In this document: positions 17,050 to 26,599 of the stretch, in pieces
Numbering within the stretch: position 1 is the first letter of the stretch
Layout of the letters: the number at the start of each line of letters is the position of its first letter
NCBI GenBank assembly: GCA_030427525.1
Contig: JAUIBD010000004.1
Location: 1 to 54,466 of the forward strand
DNA length: 54,466 bases
DNA from: a bacterium
GTDB taxonomy: Bacteria > Patescibacteriota > Saccharimonadia > Saccharimonadales > Saccharimonadaceae
Reading direction: 5' to 3'
The notes under the pieces: generated by a model
What the model saw: only the letters and a program-made list of their open reading frames with translations
Database searches by the model: none
What the model was told of the DNA's origin: nothing
Translations under genes and position numbers: made by a program

Positions 17050-17052
17050 GCC

Positions 17053-17066
17053 TATAGTATACTATA
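17053..17066. promoter_or_regulatory. Overlapping divergent -10 boxes of pyrD and pyrF
   Basis: The palindrome TATAGTATACTATA holds TATACT on both strands (17058-17063 for pyrF, complement of 17056-17061 for pyrD). They end 9 nt and 6 nt before the two start codons. Only one polymerase could occupy it at a time. Confidence 0.75.
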
Positions 17067-17072
17067 GCTAGT

Positions 17073-17807
17073 ATGGTAGACCCGTCCCGAATCATAGTGG
17101 CACTTGATGTCGATAGCTTCGAGCAAGCTACGCCAATCGCCGAATCTTTGGCGGGCACGGGAGTAACCTACAAAATCGGTAATCAGCTGGCAACTACAGA
17201 GGGATGGAAAGCATGTATCGAATTTGCACGCGCTCACCAGGCGCGTATTTTTTGTGATAGCAAATTCAAAGATATTCCCGAAACGGTAAAGCTTTCATCA
17301 CGCTCCATGACACATCTGCAGCCAGACATGTTCAACATCATGGCAGATACCGACCCTGAAGTTCTAACCGCAGCGATAGATGGTATACACGAAGCAGCCG
17401 AAGAATTTGGCGTCGTAAAGCCAATCGTTCTAGGCGTAACTGTATTGACGTCGATGTCTGACGAAGTTGCTAACAGCATTTACGGTGCAAGCTCGGCTGA
17501 TAAGGTGCTACAGTTTGCCACCGCTGCCGCAAATGCCGGCCTAGATGGCGTGGTCTGTTCCGCCGAGGAAGCCAAGGCTCTACGCGGGAACCCTGATACG
17601 AGCAAACTTACTTTGGTTACGCCTGGCATCAGGCCATCATGGGCAGTTAGTGGCGACCAGTCACGCATAATGACGCCGAAAATGGCAATAGAAGCAGGCG
17701 CTGATTATTTAGTAATCGGCCGGCCTATTACACAGCCACCGCCTGAAGTCGGCTTGCCGAAAAATGCTTTTGAGAAAATAATGGAGGAAATAAATGGGAG
17801 TAATTGA
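17073..17807 (+). CDS. pyrF: Orotidine 5'-phosphate decarboxylase PyrF
   Basis: Last step of UMP synthesis. The 244-residue TIM-barrel protein has IIVALDVDSFEQA at the start, the catalytic DSKFKDIPETVK motif (Lys-Asp-Lys-Asp tetrad region), and the phosphate-binding GADYLVIGRPIT near the C-terminus. Its end overlaps pyrE by 14 bp, and the pyrE ribosome binding site GGAGG lies inside pyrF, so the two are translationally coupled. Confidence 0.95.
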   Translation: MVDPSRIIVALDVDSFEQATPIAESLAGTGVTYKIGNQLATTEGWKACIEFARAHQARIFCDSKFKDIPETVKLSSRSMTHLQPDMFNIMADTDPEVLTAAIDGIHEAAEEFGVVKPIVLGVTVLTSMSDEVANSIYGASSADKVLQFATAAANAGLDGVVCSAEEAKALRGNPDTSKLTLVTPGIRPSWAVSGDQSRIMTPKMAIEAGADYLVIGRPITQPPPEVGLPKNAFEKIMEEINGSN

Positions 17808-18399
17808 AAAACTTAAAACAGATGTGCTAGAAAACGGCATCCTAGACTCAGAAACGATACATCACGAATTTGTTAGTGGCGTACATGGGCGAAAATTAGA
17901 TTTCGATAAAATACCGACAGGTAGTGACCTGTACGAGCTCTGGCTCGATGCGCTCGTAGAGCATATCAAAGCAAACTACAATCCTCTACCAGATTTTTAT
18001 ATAGGTGTTGCGAACGGTGCAAACCGACTCGCAGTGAGCATCGCCGCGAGAATGGGTAATGGAGCAATCGGCCTTATGACAGATAAAGAAACGCCAAAAT
18101 CGGTGAGGTTTTCTACGTCGGCCGCAGATGTCATAAGTTCCTACAAACCCGATTTTGCACTCTTTCTCGAAGACGTAGGTACTTCGGGCACAACATCATT
18201 AACTGGTGTAGAAAAAGCCTTGGCGCTGGGCGCGCAACGCGCAGAAGTGCTGAACACATGGCAAAGAAACAAGAAACTTGCGAAGTTAGAGGAAGCTGGT
18301 GTACCGTATCAGTCAGTCATATTTGAGCCTCTCCCAAGTTTTCCGCCAGATGATTGTGACTACTGTAAGGCCGGCGTAGAGTTTGTTCCTCATGACTAA
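17794..18399 (+). CDS. pyrE: Orotate phosphoribosyltransferase PyrE
   Basis: Joins orotate and PRPP to give OMP. The 201-residue protein carries the PRPP-binding motif [16 protein letters not shown], typical of type I phosphoribosyltransferases, and [17 protein letters not shown] upstream. Sequence around the PRPP loop is divergent from enterobacterial PyrE, so assignment leans on its place between pyrF and pyrB. A CDYC pair near the C-terminus is unusual. It has GGAGG before the ATG, and its 3' end overlaps pyrB by 8 bp. Confidence 0.87.
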   Translation: MGVIEKLKTDVLENGILDSETIHHEFVSGVHGRKLDFDKIPTGSDLYELWLDALVEHIKANYNPLPDFYIGVANGANRLAVSIAARMGNGAIGLMTDKETPKSVRFSTSAADVISSYKPDFALFLEDVGTSGTTSLTGVEKALALGAQRAEVLNTWQRNKKLAKLEEAGVPYQSVIFEPLPSFPPDDCDYCKAGVEFVPHD

Positions 18400-19282
18400 G
18401 CACATCCTCAGCATCGACCAATTCACTCGAAAAGATATAGAGAAACTCTTCAAACGCGCTGAACACTTTAAAGCAATCGTCGAGAAAGACGGTGGCACCG
18501 ATCTGCTAAAAGGCCACGTGAGCGCAAATCTGTTCTACGAACCATCGACTCGTACGTCTAGCTCCTTCGCCGCGGCAATGTACCGACTCGGTGGCAATGT
18601 TATTCCCATCAACGATGTGCAGTATTCATCTGTTTCAAAAGGCGAAACGCTTGAGGACACAGTACGAACGCTAGAGCAATACGCCGATGTAATCGTGCTA
18701 CGCCACCCGGATGTGGGCGCGGCCAAGCGCGCGGCAGGCGTAGCTAGTGTGCCTATTATTAACGCGGGCGACGGTGTAGGCGAGCACCCAACCCAAGCTT
18801 TGTTAGATCTCTTTACTATTTTCGAAGAACAGGGCAGGGTAGACGGACTAAGTGTTGCGATGCTTGGTGATCTCAAAAACGGTCGTACAGTGCACTCTCT
18901 CGCAAAATTGCTCGCCCTATATGATGTCGAGCTCCTGGCTGTTGCACCGAATGAACTGGCCTTTCCACCAGAATATGGCAAGGTGAAAACCTACGAATCG
19001 CTGGATAAAGTAATCGATAAAGCTGACGTGCTATATGTAACCCGCGTACAAAAAGAGCGTTTTGCCAGCCTGGAGGAATACGAAAAGGTACAAGGCAGCT
19101 ACATTATTGATGGAGATGTCGCCAATAAAATGAAAAAATCTGCGTCTATCATGCACCCGCTGCCACGCGTTGGTGAAATTCATTTCGATGTCGACGCCAA
19201 CCCACGCGCAGCGTATTTTCGCCAGATGCGAAATGGTCTGTACGTGCGCATGGCACTCCTAGAACAAGTACAAGCTAACTAA
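18392..19282 (+). CDS. pyrB: Aspartate carbamoyltransferase catalytic chain PyrB
   Basis: Makes carbamoyl-aspartate, the first committed step. The 296-residue protein has the carbamoyl-phosphate loop [12 protein letters not shown] (residues about 46-57), [10 protein letters not shown] and the HPLPRVGEI segment. No regulatory chain gene (pyrI) is adjacent. The ATG at 18392 overlaps pyrE; a TTG 9 bp upstream adds nothing conserved. Together with pyrC, D, F and E it covers carbamoyl phosphate to UMP; the synthetase genes carAB are not in the window. Confidence 0.95.
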   Translation: MTKHILSIDQFTRKDIEKLFKRAEHFKAIVEKDGGTDLLKGHVSANLFYEPSTRTSSSFAAAMYRLGGNVIPINDVQYSSVSKGETLEDTVRTLEQYADVIVLRHPDVGAAKRAAGVASVPIINAGDGVGEHPTQALLDLFTIFEEQGRVDGLSVAMLGDLKNGRTVHSLAKLLALYDVELLAVAPNELAFPPEYGKVKTYESLDKVIDKADVLYVTRVQKERFASLEEYEKVQGSYIIDGDVANKMKKSASIMHPLPRVGEIHFDVDANPRAAYFRQMRNGLYVRMALLEQVQAN

Positions 19283-19292
19283 CCAGAGTGTA

Positions 19293-19754
19293 CTATTGGC
19301 GAGCGGCTCGACGTGCCTCTACTAGGGCTCTTAGTCGGGTGTTCTCAACTCGTTCAATAGTAGCCTTTAGCCTCTCGGCCGCAGCATCATGCAACAATTC
19401 ACATGCCGCTTCTAAGAACTCTGCGGTTTCTTCCGCCTCTTCGATAGTAGTAACACTGTTCGAATCTATCTGAACCGGATCGCATTCTAAAAATATTTTT
19501 GTTGAGTCATCATTACTATATGCATTCTCGAGTAAAACTCTAAGCGTGCATTCCGAGCCGCACTTTTGACGAAGATCATCCAAATCCCTGTTTAGTGTAT
19601 CTTTAAGTCTACTATTAATGTCCTCAGCTGTGCCCATATGACTAACAGCGCCACTTCCTACTAGGCTTGATCCCCATGTTCGTAACTCGGACTTTGAAAT
19701 TTCGTCTAATTCTACTGGTGTTGACACGCACGCTTCAGTAAATATTCTTACCAC
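19293..19754 (-). CDS. Uncharacterised acidic helical protein
   Basis: A 153-residue soluble protein with no recognised family. The second half is strongly helical (EEAEETAEFLEAACELLHDAAAERLKATIERVENTRLRALVEARRAAR) and may form a coiled coil; two cysteines sit in CGSEC at about 65-69. The GTG start has GAGGT 6 nt upstream. It stands alone between pyrB (convergent, 10 bp apart) and the DHH gene (divergent). Confidence 0.6.
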   Translation of the reverse strand: MVRIFTEACVSTPVELDEISKSELRTWGSSLVGSGAVSHMGTAEDINSRLKDTLNRDLDDLRQKCGSECTLRVLLENAYSNDDSTKIFLECDPVQIDSNSVTTIEEAEETAEFLEAACELLHDAAAERLKATIERVENTRLRALVEARRAARQ

Positions 19755-19842
19755 AATGTACCTCTTTTCAATATTGAATACAATATATAGTGACCAATAA
19801 ATGATAGTCTGTCAACTATTTGCGCATGCTACAATAAAACAG

Positions 19843-20820
19843 ATGTATGATGAAGCAAAAAAATTGATTTCTGATGCTCAGAAAATAGTTGTCATCCAGG
19901 CCGAAAACCCAGATGGCGATAGCTTAGCAAGTGCGCTAGCATTAGAAGATCTATTACACGACAAAGAAGTCACACTGTATTGCCCTGTGGAAATTCCAAA
20001 GTACATGCGCTATATTCCCGGCTGGGATAGGGTAGTAGGTGATTTCGATACAAAAGCAGACCTGGCAATTATCGTTGATACCGCAGCAGATGTGCTGCTG
20101 TCAAAAGTACTCGAAACTCGTGGTGTGCGTCACTTCCTGGAAAGCCATCCAGTACTGGTAATCGATCACCACACGACAGAATCAAACCTGTCTTTCCCGC
20201 ATACTATGTTGTCTGGCGATGCCATTTCTACTGGTGAGGTCATATTCAACCTAGCCAAAGATGCTGGTTGGAGCATTTCTAAAGATGCCGCAGAGCTACT
20301 ACTCGCTTCGCAACTAGCTGATAGCCTCGGACTCTCGACACAAGGTGTGACGCCTGATAGCTACCGAATTGCCGCTGAGCTAACAGAGCTAGGCGCACAT
20401 GTTTCCGCTATAGAAGAGCGCCGTCGTGAATTTATGAAAAAGGCGCCTGAGATTTTGAAATACAAAGGTGAATTATTGCAGCGAATTGAATATTACTTGG
20501 ACGGCAAGTTAGCACTCGTACACATCCCGTTTGGAGAAATTGAACAGTACAGCGACAAATACAACCCGAGTGTTCTAGTGCTGGATGAAATGCGCCTGGT
20601 AGACGACGTGGAAGTCGCCATCGCTATCAAAACGTACCCCGATGGCAAACTAACTGGCAAGCTGCGTAGCAACAAGCCTGTTTCAGAAGCCATCGCGGGC
20701 TACTTTGGCGGAGGCGGCCACCAATATGCAGCAGGCTTCCGTGTGTATGATAACTACGAAACAACGTTGCAAGAACTCCTCGTGGCGACGAGCAGAGCAT
20801 TAGAGGACACTTCAAAATGA
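19843..20820 (+). CDS. DHH/DHHA1 phosphoesterase (NrnA-like)
   Basis: A 325-residue protein of the DHH superfamily, close in layout to NrnA, which degrades short oligoribonucleotides and pAp. It has the N-terminal DGDSLASALAL motif, IIVDTAAD, the signature VIDHHTTE and the C-terminal DHHA1 segment GGGGHQYAAGF. The start at 19843 is chosen because TACAAT (19830-19835) ends 7 nt before it; the longer frame from 19801 contains the promoter. The stop overlaps the next start by 4 bp (ATGA). Confidence 0.88.
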   Translation: MYDEAKKLISDAQKIVVIQAENPDGDSLASALALEDLLHDKEVTLYCPVEIPKYMRYIPGWDRVVGDFDTKADLAIIVDTAADVLLSKVLETRGVRHFLESHPVLVIDHHTTESNLSFPHTMLSGDAISTGEVIFNLAKDAGWSISKDAAELLLASQLADSLGLSTQGVTPDSYRIAAELTELGAHVSAIEERRREFMKKAPEILKYKGELLQRIEYYLDGKLALVHIPFGEIEQYSDKYNPSVLVLDEMRLVDDVEVAIAIKTYPDGKLTGKLRSNKPVSEAIAGYFGGGGHQYAAGFRVYDNYETTLQELLVATSRALEDTSK

Positions 20821-21392
20821 ATCGGCTTGTTGAACTAAAAAAGTCAGTCGCTAGTTTATATGCTTCAAAACTGCCGACCCGAGCAGATTGGGCCGATTGG
20901 TTGTACGATAACCACGTCATTGTGGCTGCAGAATTTGCTGAAATATTAGCCAAAAGACACGGTGCGAACATAGAGCTGAGTGTCGCAGCTTCACTACTTC
21001 ATGACGTTGCTGATGCAACTATGAGCCGATTTGATCCTACGCATGCCAAGGAGAGTTTAAAAATTTCACGGAAACTTTTGAATCAGGCAGGGTATTCCGA
21101 CAAAGATATGGCTATCGTTGTTGATGATGCGATTCGCTACCATAGCTGTCATGATGGAGAAATGCCGCAATCCATCGAGGGCAAAGTGTTAGCAACCGCG
21201 GACTCTTACGCTCATTTAAAAACCGATTTTTATATTTTTGCGGCAAATCAGCTAGGCAAATCTTTGGAAGAATTGAAGAATTGGACCTTGAAAAAGATAG
21301 AACGAGACATTAATGATAAATGCTTTTTTGACGATGCGCGAGAAGAACTTATGCCAGACTATCTTATGATAAAGGAGCTGTTCTCGCGATGA
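20817..21392 (+). CDS. HD-domain phosphohydrolase
   Basis: A 191-residue protein of the HD superfamily of metal-dependent phosphohydrolases. Visible are the metal-binding residues AEFAEILAKRHG, SLLHDVADA (His-Asp), the second histidine region AIRYHSCHDGE and ATADSYAHLKTDF with the last aspartate. The substrate, perhaps a nucleotide, is unknown. It lies between the NrnA-like gene and cysS with 4-bp ATGA overlaps at both ends, so all three are one translationally coupled operon. Confidence 0.82.
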   Translation: MNRLVELKKSVASLYASKLPTRADWADWLYDNHVIVAAEFAEILAKRHGANIELSVAASLLHDVADATMSRFDPTHAKESLKISRKLLNQAGYSDKDMAIVVDDAIRYHSCHDGEMPQSIEGKVLATADSYAHLKTDFYIFAANQLGKSLEELKNWTLKKIERDINDKCFFDDAREELMPDYLMIKELFSR

Positions 21393-22810
21393 AACTACAT
21401 AATACGCTAACTGGGACAGTTGAAGAGCTGAAACCCCTGGGAGACGGCAAAGTAAAGCTCTACACTTGTGGCTTGACTGTATACAGCCAACCTCATATCG
21501 GCAACTGGCTGGGCTATATCTATTGGGACGTACTAGTGCGCGTGCTGAAACACGAGGGCTACGAGGTTGAGAGGACGCAAAACATCACCGACGTAGGTCA
21601 CCTGGTTTCAGACGACGACAGCGGTGAAGACAAGATGGAAAAAGGCGCCCGCAAAGAAGGCATTACTGCGTGGGACGTTGCTAAAAAGTACTCTGAAATT
21701 GCCGAGCATGAAGCATACGATCTGCTGAGGCTCACCCGTCCAGACCACTTAGTATCTGCCACTGGCTGTATCGACCAACAAATCGCCTTTGCCAAGGAGT
21801 TAGAGGACAATGGCTACCTGTACAAAATCGATGGCGATGGTATGTACTTCGACACCTCGAAACTTAGTGACTACGGCAAACTAGCCAAGCTCGACATAGA
21901 TGGTTTGCAAGCTGGTGCCAGAGTGAGCGTGGAAGGCAAAAAGCATCCAACCGACTTTGCTGTATGGAAATTCAGCCCGACCGATGCAAAGCGCGATATG
22001 GAATGGGAAAGCCCATGGGGAACTGGCTTCCCAGGCTGGCACCTTGAATGTAGTGTCATTGCTCGCGAAACATTAGGTGACCAGATAGACATTCATACTG
22101 GCGGAATAGACCACATTCCTGTACACCACACCAATGAAATTGCTCAGACAGAAAGTGTGACTGGAACGCAATTCTCCCAGGTATGGCTACACAATAACCA
22201 CATAAAAGTAGATGGCCAGAAAATTTCAAAAAGCCTGGGTAATATATACACCCTCGATGACATCCAAAACCGAGGTTTTGATATCATGGCCTTTAAACTA
22301 ATGGCCCTCTCGAAACATTACCGTACCGAGGGTAATTTTACGTGGGAAATTCTAGAGGCTGCACAAAACAGGCTAGATCACTGGAGAATGGGAGCATGTC
22401 TTGTATGGCAAGCAGAAGCTCTGAAAAAATCAGATCTTAAATATACCGACGAAGACGTAAAGACTGGTATCCATCAATTTGAAGTAGCGCTTGAAAACGA
22501 CTTGGATACCCCAGGCGCAGTCGCTACGGTAGATGCAGTTCTTAGCCATATCGAAAGATGGGATTCATTAAATAGCACCGAGTCACTGAGTAGATTGTTT
22601 GACATGGTGCGTGAGTTGCTAGGTATTGATGTCAGTACTTCAGACATCACAGATGAGCAAAAATCGCTTATACAAGACCGCGAAACAGCGCGAGCTACGA
22701 AAGACTGGCAAAAGTCAGATGAGCTACGAGACTCATTGTTATCGCAGGGTATAGCCCTGCGCGATAAACCAATCGGCACACAGTGGTATAGAGTAAAGTC
22801 TAAAAACTAA
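21389..22810 (+). CDS. cysS: Cysteinyl-tRNA synthetase
   Basis: Charges tRNA-Cys. The 473-residue class I synthetase has LYTCGLTVYSQPHIGNW (zinc cysteine and the HIGH-type motif), WHLECSVIA, the HTGGIDHIPVHHTNEIAQ segment with further zinc ligands, and KISKSLGN (KMSKS). Length is typical. The C-terminal DALR-like helical part ends with SDELRDSLLSQGI...DKPIGTQW, as in the family. It ends with a 4-bp overlap with the convergent permease gene. Confidence 0.97.
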   Translation: MKLHNTLTGTVEELKPLGDGKVKLYTCGLTVYSQPHIGNWLGYIYWDVLVRVLKHEGYEVERTQNITDVGHLVSDDDSGEDKMEKGARKEGITAWDVAKKYSEIAEHEAYDLLRLTRPDHLVSATGCIDQQIAFAKELEDNGYLYKIDGDGMYFDTSKLSDYGKLAKLDIDGLQAGARVSVEGKKHPTDFAVWKFSPTDAKRDMEWESPWGTGFPGWHLECSVIARETLGDQIDIHTGGIDHIPVHHTNEIAQTESVTGTQFSQVWLHNNHIKVDGQKISKSLGNIYTLDDIQNRGFDIMAFKLMALSKHYRTEGNFTWEILEAAQNRLDHWRMGACLVWQAEALKKSDLKYTDEDVKTGIHQFEVALENDLDTPGAVATVDAVLSHIERWDSLNSTESLSRLFDMVRELLGIDVSTSDITDEQKSLIQDRETARATKDWQKSDELRDSLLSQGIALRDKPIGTQWYRVKSKN

Positions 22811-23940
22811 TCTTTTGCTATCAATTTTTTGACAGCTTTTTTATGTAGCTTTTCGTCTTGTTCTGGCTTTTTGTTTCGTCGCTCAACATAAGACTCGAAC
22901 AAAATCTGCACACACCCTGCAATTGGGATGGAAATAATCGCTCCAGCTAAACCAAATGTGTAAATACCTATCGTTACCGAAGCAAGAATCGCCAGCGGAG
23001 TAAGGTCGTTTCGTTTTGACTGGATAGTGGGTGATACGTAGTTGTTTTCAATCTGCTGGTAAATCACGAAGTAGATAAAGTAGGCGATAGCAGCCGCCAC
23101 AGAGTTGAAGCCAAGCAGCAGGACAATTAGAATGCTTCCAATGGTTGCCCCAAACATCGGTATCAACGAGAAGATAAATGTAATTGCCGCTACAGGTACA
23201 GCTAGATTGGCCGGAACATTCGGAAATATGACACTCAAAATGAATATAGTGATGCCGGCGAACGCTGCGCCAATGGCCGAAACTGTGAGTTGCCCGGTAA
23301 CATACCCAGCAACTACCGCATTCATACGACGTGCAATATTTCTGTGATGTTCCATACGCTCTTTGTCACCATACAAAGCCCATATGCGTTTCATCCAGCT
23401 TGGACCTTCAATAAGCATCAGGAATGAGAGAACTAGCACGATTAGCATACTTGCCAGCACAGAAAGGACTGAGCCGACGCCTGCGAGTACATTTGAGCCG
23501 ACGTTACTGGCCCATTTCGAAGCGTTATTGCTCATTGCATCTAGTGCCGCATCTACCTGTGGCTGCAGGTTATACTTTACGATGAGTACATTCAACCCTT
23601 GCCACTGACCCCTTGCTGTTTCAACCACTGTCGGCAGCGACTGAGTAAACCTGGCCGTTTGTTGCGCAATAGGAGGTACAGCCAAGAATATAAATGCACC
23701 CAGAAATGCTACGACAACGACATACGATATAGCAGTACTAACCACACGACTATTACCAGGAAGGTGCTTTGCCAAACGACTCACCGGGCCGTTCAAGGCT
23801 AGCGCTAAAAATAGGGCAGCGCCCAGTAGTATTAGCGCAGCGCGTGCACTATATAGCGTTATGGCAGCAAGCACAAAGCCCAGCAGGACCAGCCAAAAGC
23901 GAATAAAGGTGTTGTTGTCGATTTCAATACGGACTTTCAT
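22807..23940 (-). CDS. AI-2E family permease
   Basis: A 377-residue membrane protein of the AI-2E/UPF0118 family, with about seven to eight helices: an N-terminal pair, a central amphipathic region (residues about 100-160) and the C-terminal helices with the conserved FIYFVIYQQIENNYVSPTI motif. Family members export small molecules or ions; the substrate here is unknown. The lysine-rich cytoplasmic tail is normal. A TACAAT box (complement of 23947-23952) ends 6 nt before the ATG. A second paralogue is at 32679. Confidence 0.88.
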   Translation of the reverse strand: MKVRIEIDNNTFIRFWLVLLGFVLAAITLYSARAALILLGAALFLALALNGPVSRLAKHLPGNSRVVSTAISYVVVVAFLGAFIFLAVPPIAQQTARFTQSLPTVVETARGQWQGLNVLIVKYNLQPQVDAALDAMSNNASKWASNVGSNVLAGVGSVLSVLASMLIVLVLSFLMLIEGPSWMKRIWALYGDKERMEHHRNIARRMNAVVAGYVTGQLTVSAIGAAFAGITIFILSVIFPNVPANLAVPVAAITFIFSLIPMFGATIGSILIVLLLGFNSVAAAIAYFIYFVIYQQIENNYVSPTIQSKRNDLTPLAILASVTIGIYTFGLAGAIISIPIAGCVQILFESYVERRNKKPEQDEKLHKKAVKKLIAKD

Positions 23941-23979
23941 ACAGCTATTGTATCACTACTACCGCCCGCTAATAGCACT

Positions 23980-24008
23980 TTGACGTTTTTTACTAGACAA
24001 TGTATAGT
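23980..24008 (+). promoter_or_regulatory. Promoter of the HxlR-type regulator
   Basis: TTGACG (23980-23985), a 17-bp spacer and TATAGT (24003-24008). The expected start of transcription coincides with the ATG at 24016. Confidence 0.8.
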
Positions 24009-24015
24009 TATGTAC

Positions 24016-24318
24016 ATGAAACCCGTGGGCACACTCGATGCGGCAACAGATATTCTTGGCGACAAGTGGACGCCACGTTTGCTACGGTTTTTCATGGACA
24101 ACGAAACAGTGCGCTTTTGCCAGCTACAAGACCTTGCGGGTGACATTAACCCCCGTACGCTTTCCGCCCGTTTGGTCAAGCTAGAAAATTCAGGCATTAT
24201 CATGAAACAACCAATGTCAGGGAGTCGCTGCGAGTATTCCTTGACCGAAAAAGGCCAAGATCTGCTGCCGGTGCTGGAATGCATGCATGATTGGTCGAAC
24301 AAGTACACCTCAGCATAA
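24016..24318 (+). CDS. HxlR-family winged-helix regulator
   Basis: A 100-residue DNA-binding protein. The pattern TDILGDKWTPRLLRFF, then FCQLQDLAGDINPRTLSARLVKLENSGII and the wing CEYSLTEKGQDLLPVL, is typical of HxlR regulators, many of which sense redox or reactive aldehydes through a cysteine; two cysteines (about residues 37 and 75) are present. The ATG at 24016 lies 7 nt after the -10 box; a more upstream frame would include the promoter. It is divergent from the permease at 22807, a possible target. Confidence 0.88.
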   Translation: MKPVGTLDAATDILGDKWTPRLLRFFMDNETVRFCQLQDLAGDINPRTLSARLVKLENSGIIMKQPMSGSRCEYSLTEKGQDLLPVLECMHDWSNKYTSA

Positions 24319-24350
24319 TTTCAGCTTGGGAGTATACTATATAGGATACT

Positions 24351-25022
24351 ATGCGTATTTTAGTTGTCGAGGATGAACACAAAATTGCCCGTGCCGTGCA
24401 ACGGGCACTCGAGCTAGAACACTACGCTGTAGATGTATGTTATGACGGTGACGAAGGCTATGCTATGGCCACAACCGAACCATACGATGTTGCAATCATC
24501 GACCGTATGATTCCCGGAGATTACAACGGCATAGAAATAGTAAAAGAAATGCGTAAAGAGGGCATTCACACTCCTGTATTGCTTTTGACCGCCCTTGGTC
24601 GTACACAAGACAAAATAGACGGCCTAGATAGCGGGGCCGACGATTACCTGCCAAAACCATTTGCACTGGAGGAGTTGCTGGCAAGAGTTCGCGCTCTTAT
24701 GCGCCGCCCAGCCGAGCAGCAGGCAACCATACTGACTGCGGGCGATCTTTCACTCGATACCACTACATTTAGTGTCACACGAGCTGGTAAATCTATTACG
24801 CTAACATCAAAAGAATTTGCATTGCTAGAATATCTACTGCGCAACCAAGGCCGCCCTATTTCGAAAGATATGATTATTGCCCATGTATGGGATTACGATG
24901 CAGATATTTTGCCCAATACCGTTGAAGTATATATGCGCTATCTTAGAAAAAAGGTTGATACGCCATTTAAAAAGCCCCTTCTGCACACAATGCGCGGGTT
25001 TGGCTACAAACTCGAGGCCTAA
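24351..25022 (+). CDS. OmpR-family response regulator
   Basis: A 223-residue two-component regulator. The receiver domain has the acidic pair ED (7-8), the phosphoacceptor D51 in AIIDRMIPG, and the LLTAL and DYLPKPF motifs; the C-terminal winged helix includes SKEFALLEYLLRNQGRPISKDMI and the YMRYLRKKV recognition region. TATACT (24333-24338) stands 12 nt upstream of the ATG. The partner kinase starts 6 bp after the stop. Output genes are unknown. Confidence 0.95.
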   Translation: MRILVVEDEHKIARAVQRALELEHYAVDVCYDGDEGYAMATTEPYDVAIIDRMIPGDYNGIEIVKEMRKEGIHTPVLLLTALGRTQDKIDGLDSGADDYLPKPFALEELLARVRALMRRPAEQQATILTAGDLSLDTTTFSVTRAGKSITLTSKEFALLEYLLRNQGRPISKDMIIAHVWDYDADILPNTVEVYMRYLRKKVDTPFKKPLLHTMRGFGYKLEA

Positions 25023-25028
25023 AGATAT

Positions 25029-26036
25029 ATGCTGCGTATTTTTGAATCTGCCACACTGAAACTCACAGGGTGGTATTTGTTAATTCTGATGATAACTACC
25101 ATTTTGTTTAGCGTAGTAATCTATCAGCTTGCTGCAGGTGAGCTAAGCGGTCGCCTAGAAGGAATGGAGTTACGACTTGAAAACGATCCAAATTGGATCG
25201 TAAACAGCGACCTACTGCACGCATCGCGCTTGCACCAAGAGGCCGAGGCAAAGGGTAGTATATTTTTTGGCTTGCTATACACAAATATCGTTATCTGGAT
25301 TGCTGGCGGTGTCGGCAGCTACTGGCTAGCCAAGCGCACGTTACAACCTATTCAGGAAATGCACGAGGCGCAAAGCCGATTTGCCAGCGACGCCAGCCAT
25401 GAACTAAAAACGCCACTGGCGGTCATGAAGTCAGAGCTCGAACTGGCACTACGTGACCCAAACATGAAAAAGGCAGACTATAAAGAAGTTGTCAGTAGCA
25501 GTCTCGAAGAAGTAAATAAATTGACCGACCTTACGCATACCTTACTGCAAATGTCGCGCCTTGAACATGCTGACATTGATATGTCAGGTGAGGTGAATTT
25601 GTCTGAACAAATTCAAAAGGTCGCCAAGCTGCTTGATCTTAATAACCAAATAGTCATCGATGTTCCTGCGAAACCAGTTCTAGCCCAGGGTAATGAAAGC
25701 ATGCTACGAGATGTTTGCATGGTGCTAATAGATAATGCGCTGCGGTACAGCCCAAAAGGCAATAAAGTCACTGTAGCTGCCAAAAACACCGCTAAGGCAG
25801 CCGTCTTACGGGTTACGAATGCAGGCAAGGGAATTAGCCAAGAAGATTTATCACATATTTTCGACCCATTTTACCGTGCAGACAGTTCACGAACTTCAGA
25901 TGACGGTGAAAAGAACTATGGCATGGGCCTTGCTGTAGCAAAAAAGATAGTTGACCTGCACGATGGTGAGATAACCATCACTAGCAAGCCTGGTGGCGAA
26001 ACCAATGTGCAAGTTTCATTACCAAAATCGAAATAA
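25029..26036 (+). CDS. Sensor histidine kinase
   Basis: A 335-residue membrane kinase and partner of the upstream regulator. Two transmembrane helices (about 12-33 and 78-100) bracket a short 45-residue extracytoplasmic loop, too small for a folded sensor, so it may sense the membrane or a partner. The H-box is SDASHELKTPLAVMK (H124), the N-box ID-N-ALRYSPKG (about 235), then GKGISQEDLSHIFDPFYR and GMGLAVAKK of the ATP lid. No clear HAMP domain is seen between helix 2 and the H-box. Confidence 0.94.
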   Translation: MLRIFESATLKLTGWYLLILMITTILFSVVIYQLAAGELSGRLEGMELRLENDPNWIVNSDLLHASRLHQEAEAKGSIFFGLLYTNIVIWIAGGVGSYWLAKRTLQPIQEMHEAQSRFASDASHELKTPLAVMKSELELALRDPNMKKADYKEVVSSSLEEVNKLTDLTHTLLQMSRLEHADIDMSGEVNLSEQIQKVAKLLDLNNQIVIDVPAKPVLAQGNESMLRDVCMVLIDNALRYSPKGNKVTVAAKNTAKAAVLRVTNAGKGISQEDLSHIFDPFYRADSSRTSDDGEKNYGMGLAVAKKIVDLHDGEITITSKPGGETNVQVSLPKSK

Positions 26037-26131
26037 TATTTAATTTTTAAGACTTCTCTCAGATTGCTATGGCATAGTAGTGTCATAGCAGCAACGGCAC
26101 CTCTGGCTGCAGTAAAAGATAAGGAGGAAAA

Positions 26132-26599
26132 ATGAATACGACATCAACCATCTTGCTTAGTAAAAAAGGCATGAAAGAACTGAAAAAAACGGTTGCACGG
26201 CTTGAACGTGAACGCCAGGCAGCAATCAACCGATTACGCGAGCTCGACAAGACAGACAACCACGAGCAGCGCCTAGAGCGCATGGATCGCCTGGCAGAGC
26301 TCGACACAGTAGAGGCACAGCTTGCCGACAAGCAATTACAGCTTAGCCATGCAAAGCTATTCCCACGCAAACGTGATGCGCTAAAAGTGGCACTTGGCTC
26401 CGTCGTAGAGCTCATCGACACGCAAGGCCGCCTATTTAGCTATCAATTAGTCGATAGCATCGAGGCGAACCCAAGCGATGGCCGTATTTCGGCAAACAGT
26501 CCGCTAGGCCAGAGTTTACTAGGTAAAACCATCAAAGACACCATCCGCTGGGGCTCCTCACTCCAACCCCGCCAGCTCACCCTAGTAGCAATCCGCTAG
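26132..26599 (+). CDS. GreA/GreB-like transcription factor
   Basis: A 155-residue protein with the Gre architecture: an N-terminal coiled coil (residues 10-75, rich in R/E/L) and a C-terminal FKBP-like domain with VALGSVVELIDTQGR, ISANSPLGQSLLGKTIKD and the final strand. Gre factors rescue backtracked RNA polymerase through two acidic residues at the coiled-coil tip. The tip here reads LDKTDNHEQRLERM, unlike the canonical acidic loop, so cleavage activity is uncertain. It has a strong AAGGAGG site. Confidence 0.8.
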   Translation: MNTTSTILLSKKGMKELKKTVARLERERQAAINRLRELDKTDNHEQRLERMDRLAELDTVEAQLADKQLQLSHAKLFPRKRDALKVALGSVVELIDTQGRLFSYQLVDSIEANPSDGRISANSPLGQSLLGKTIKDTIRWGSSLQPRQLTLVAIR

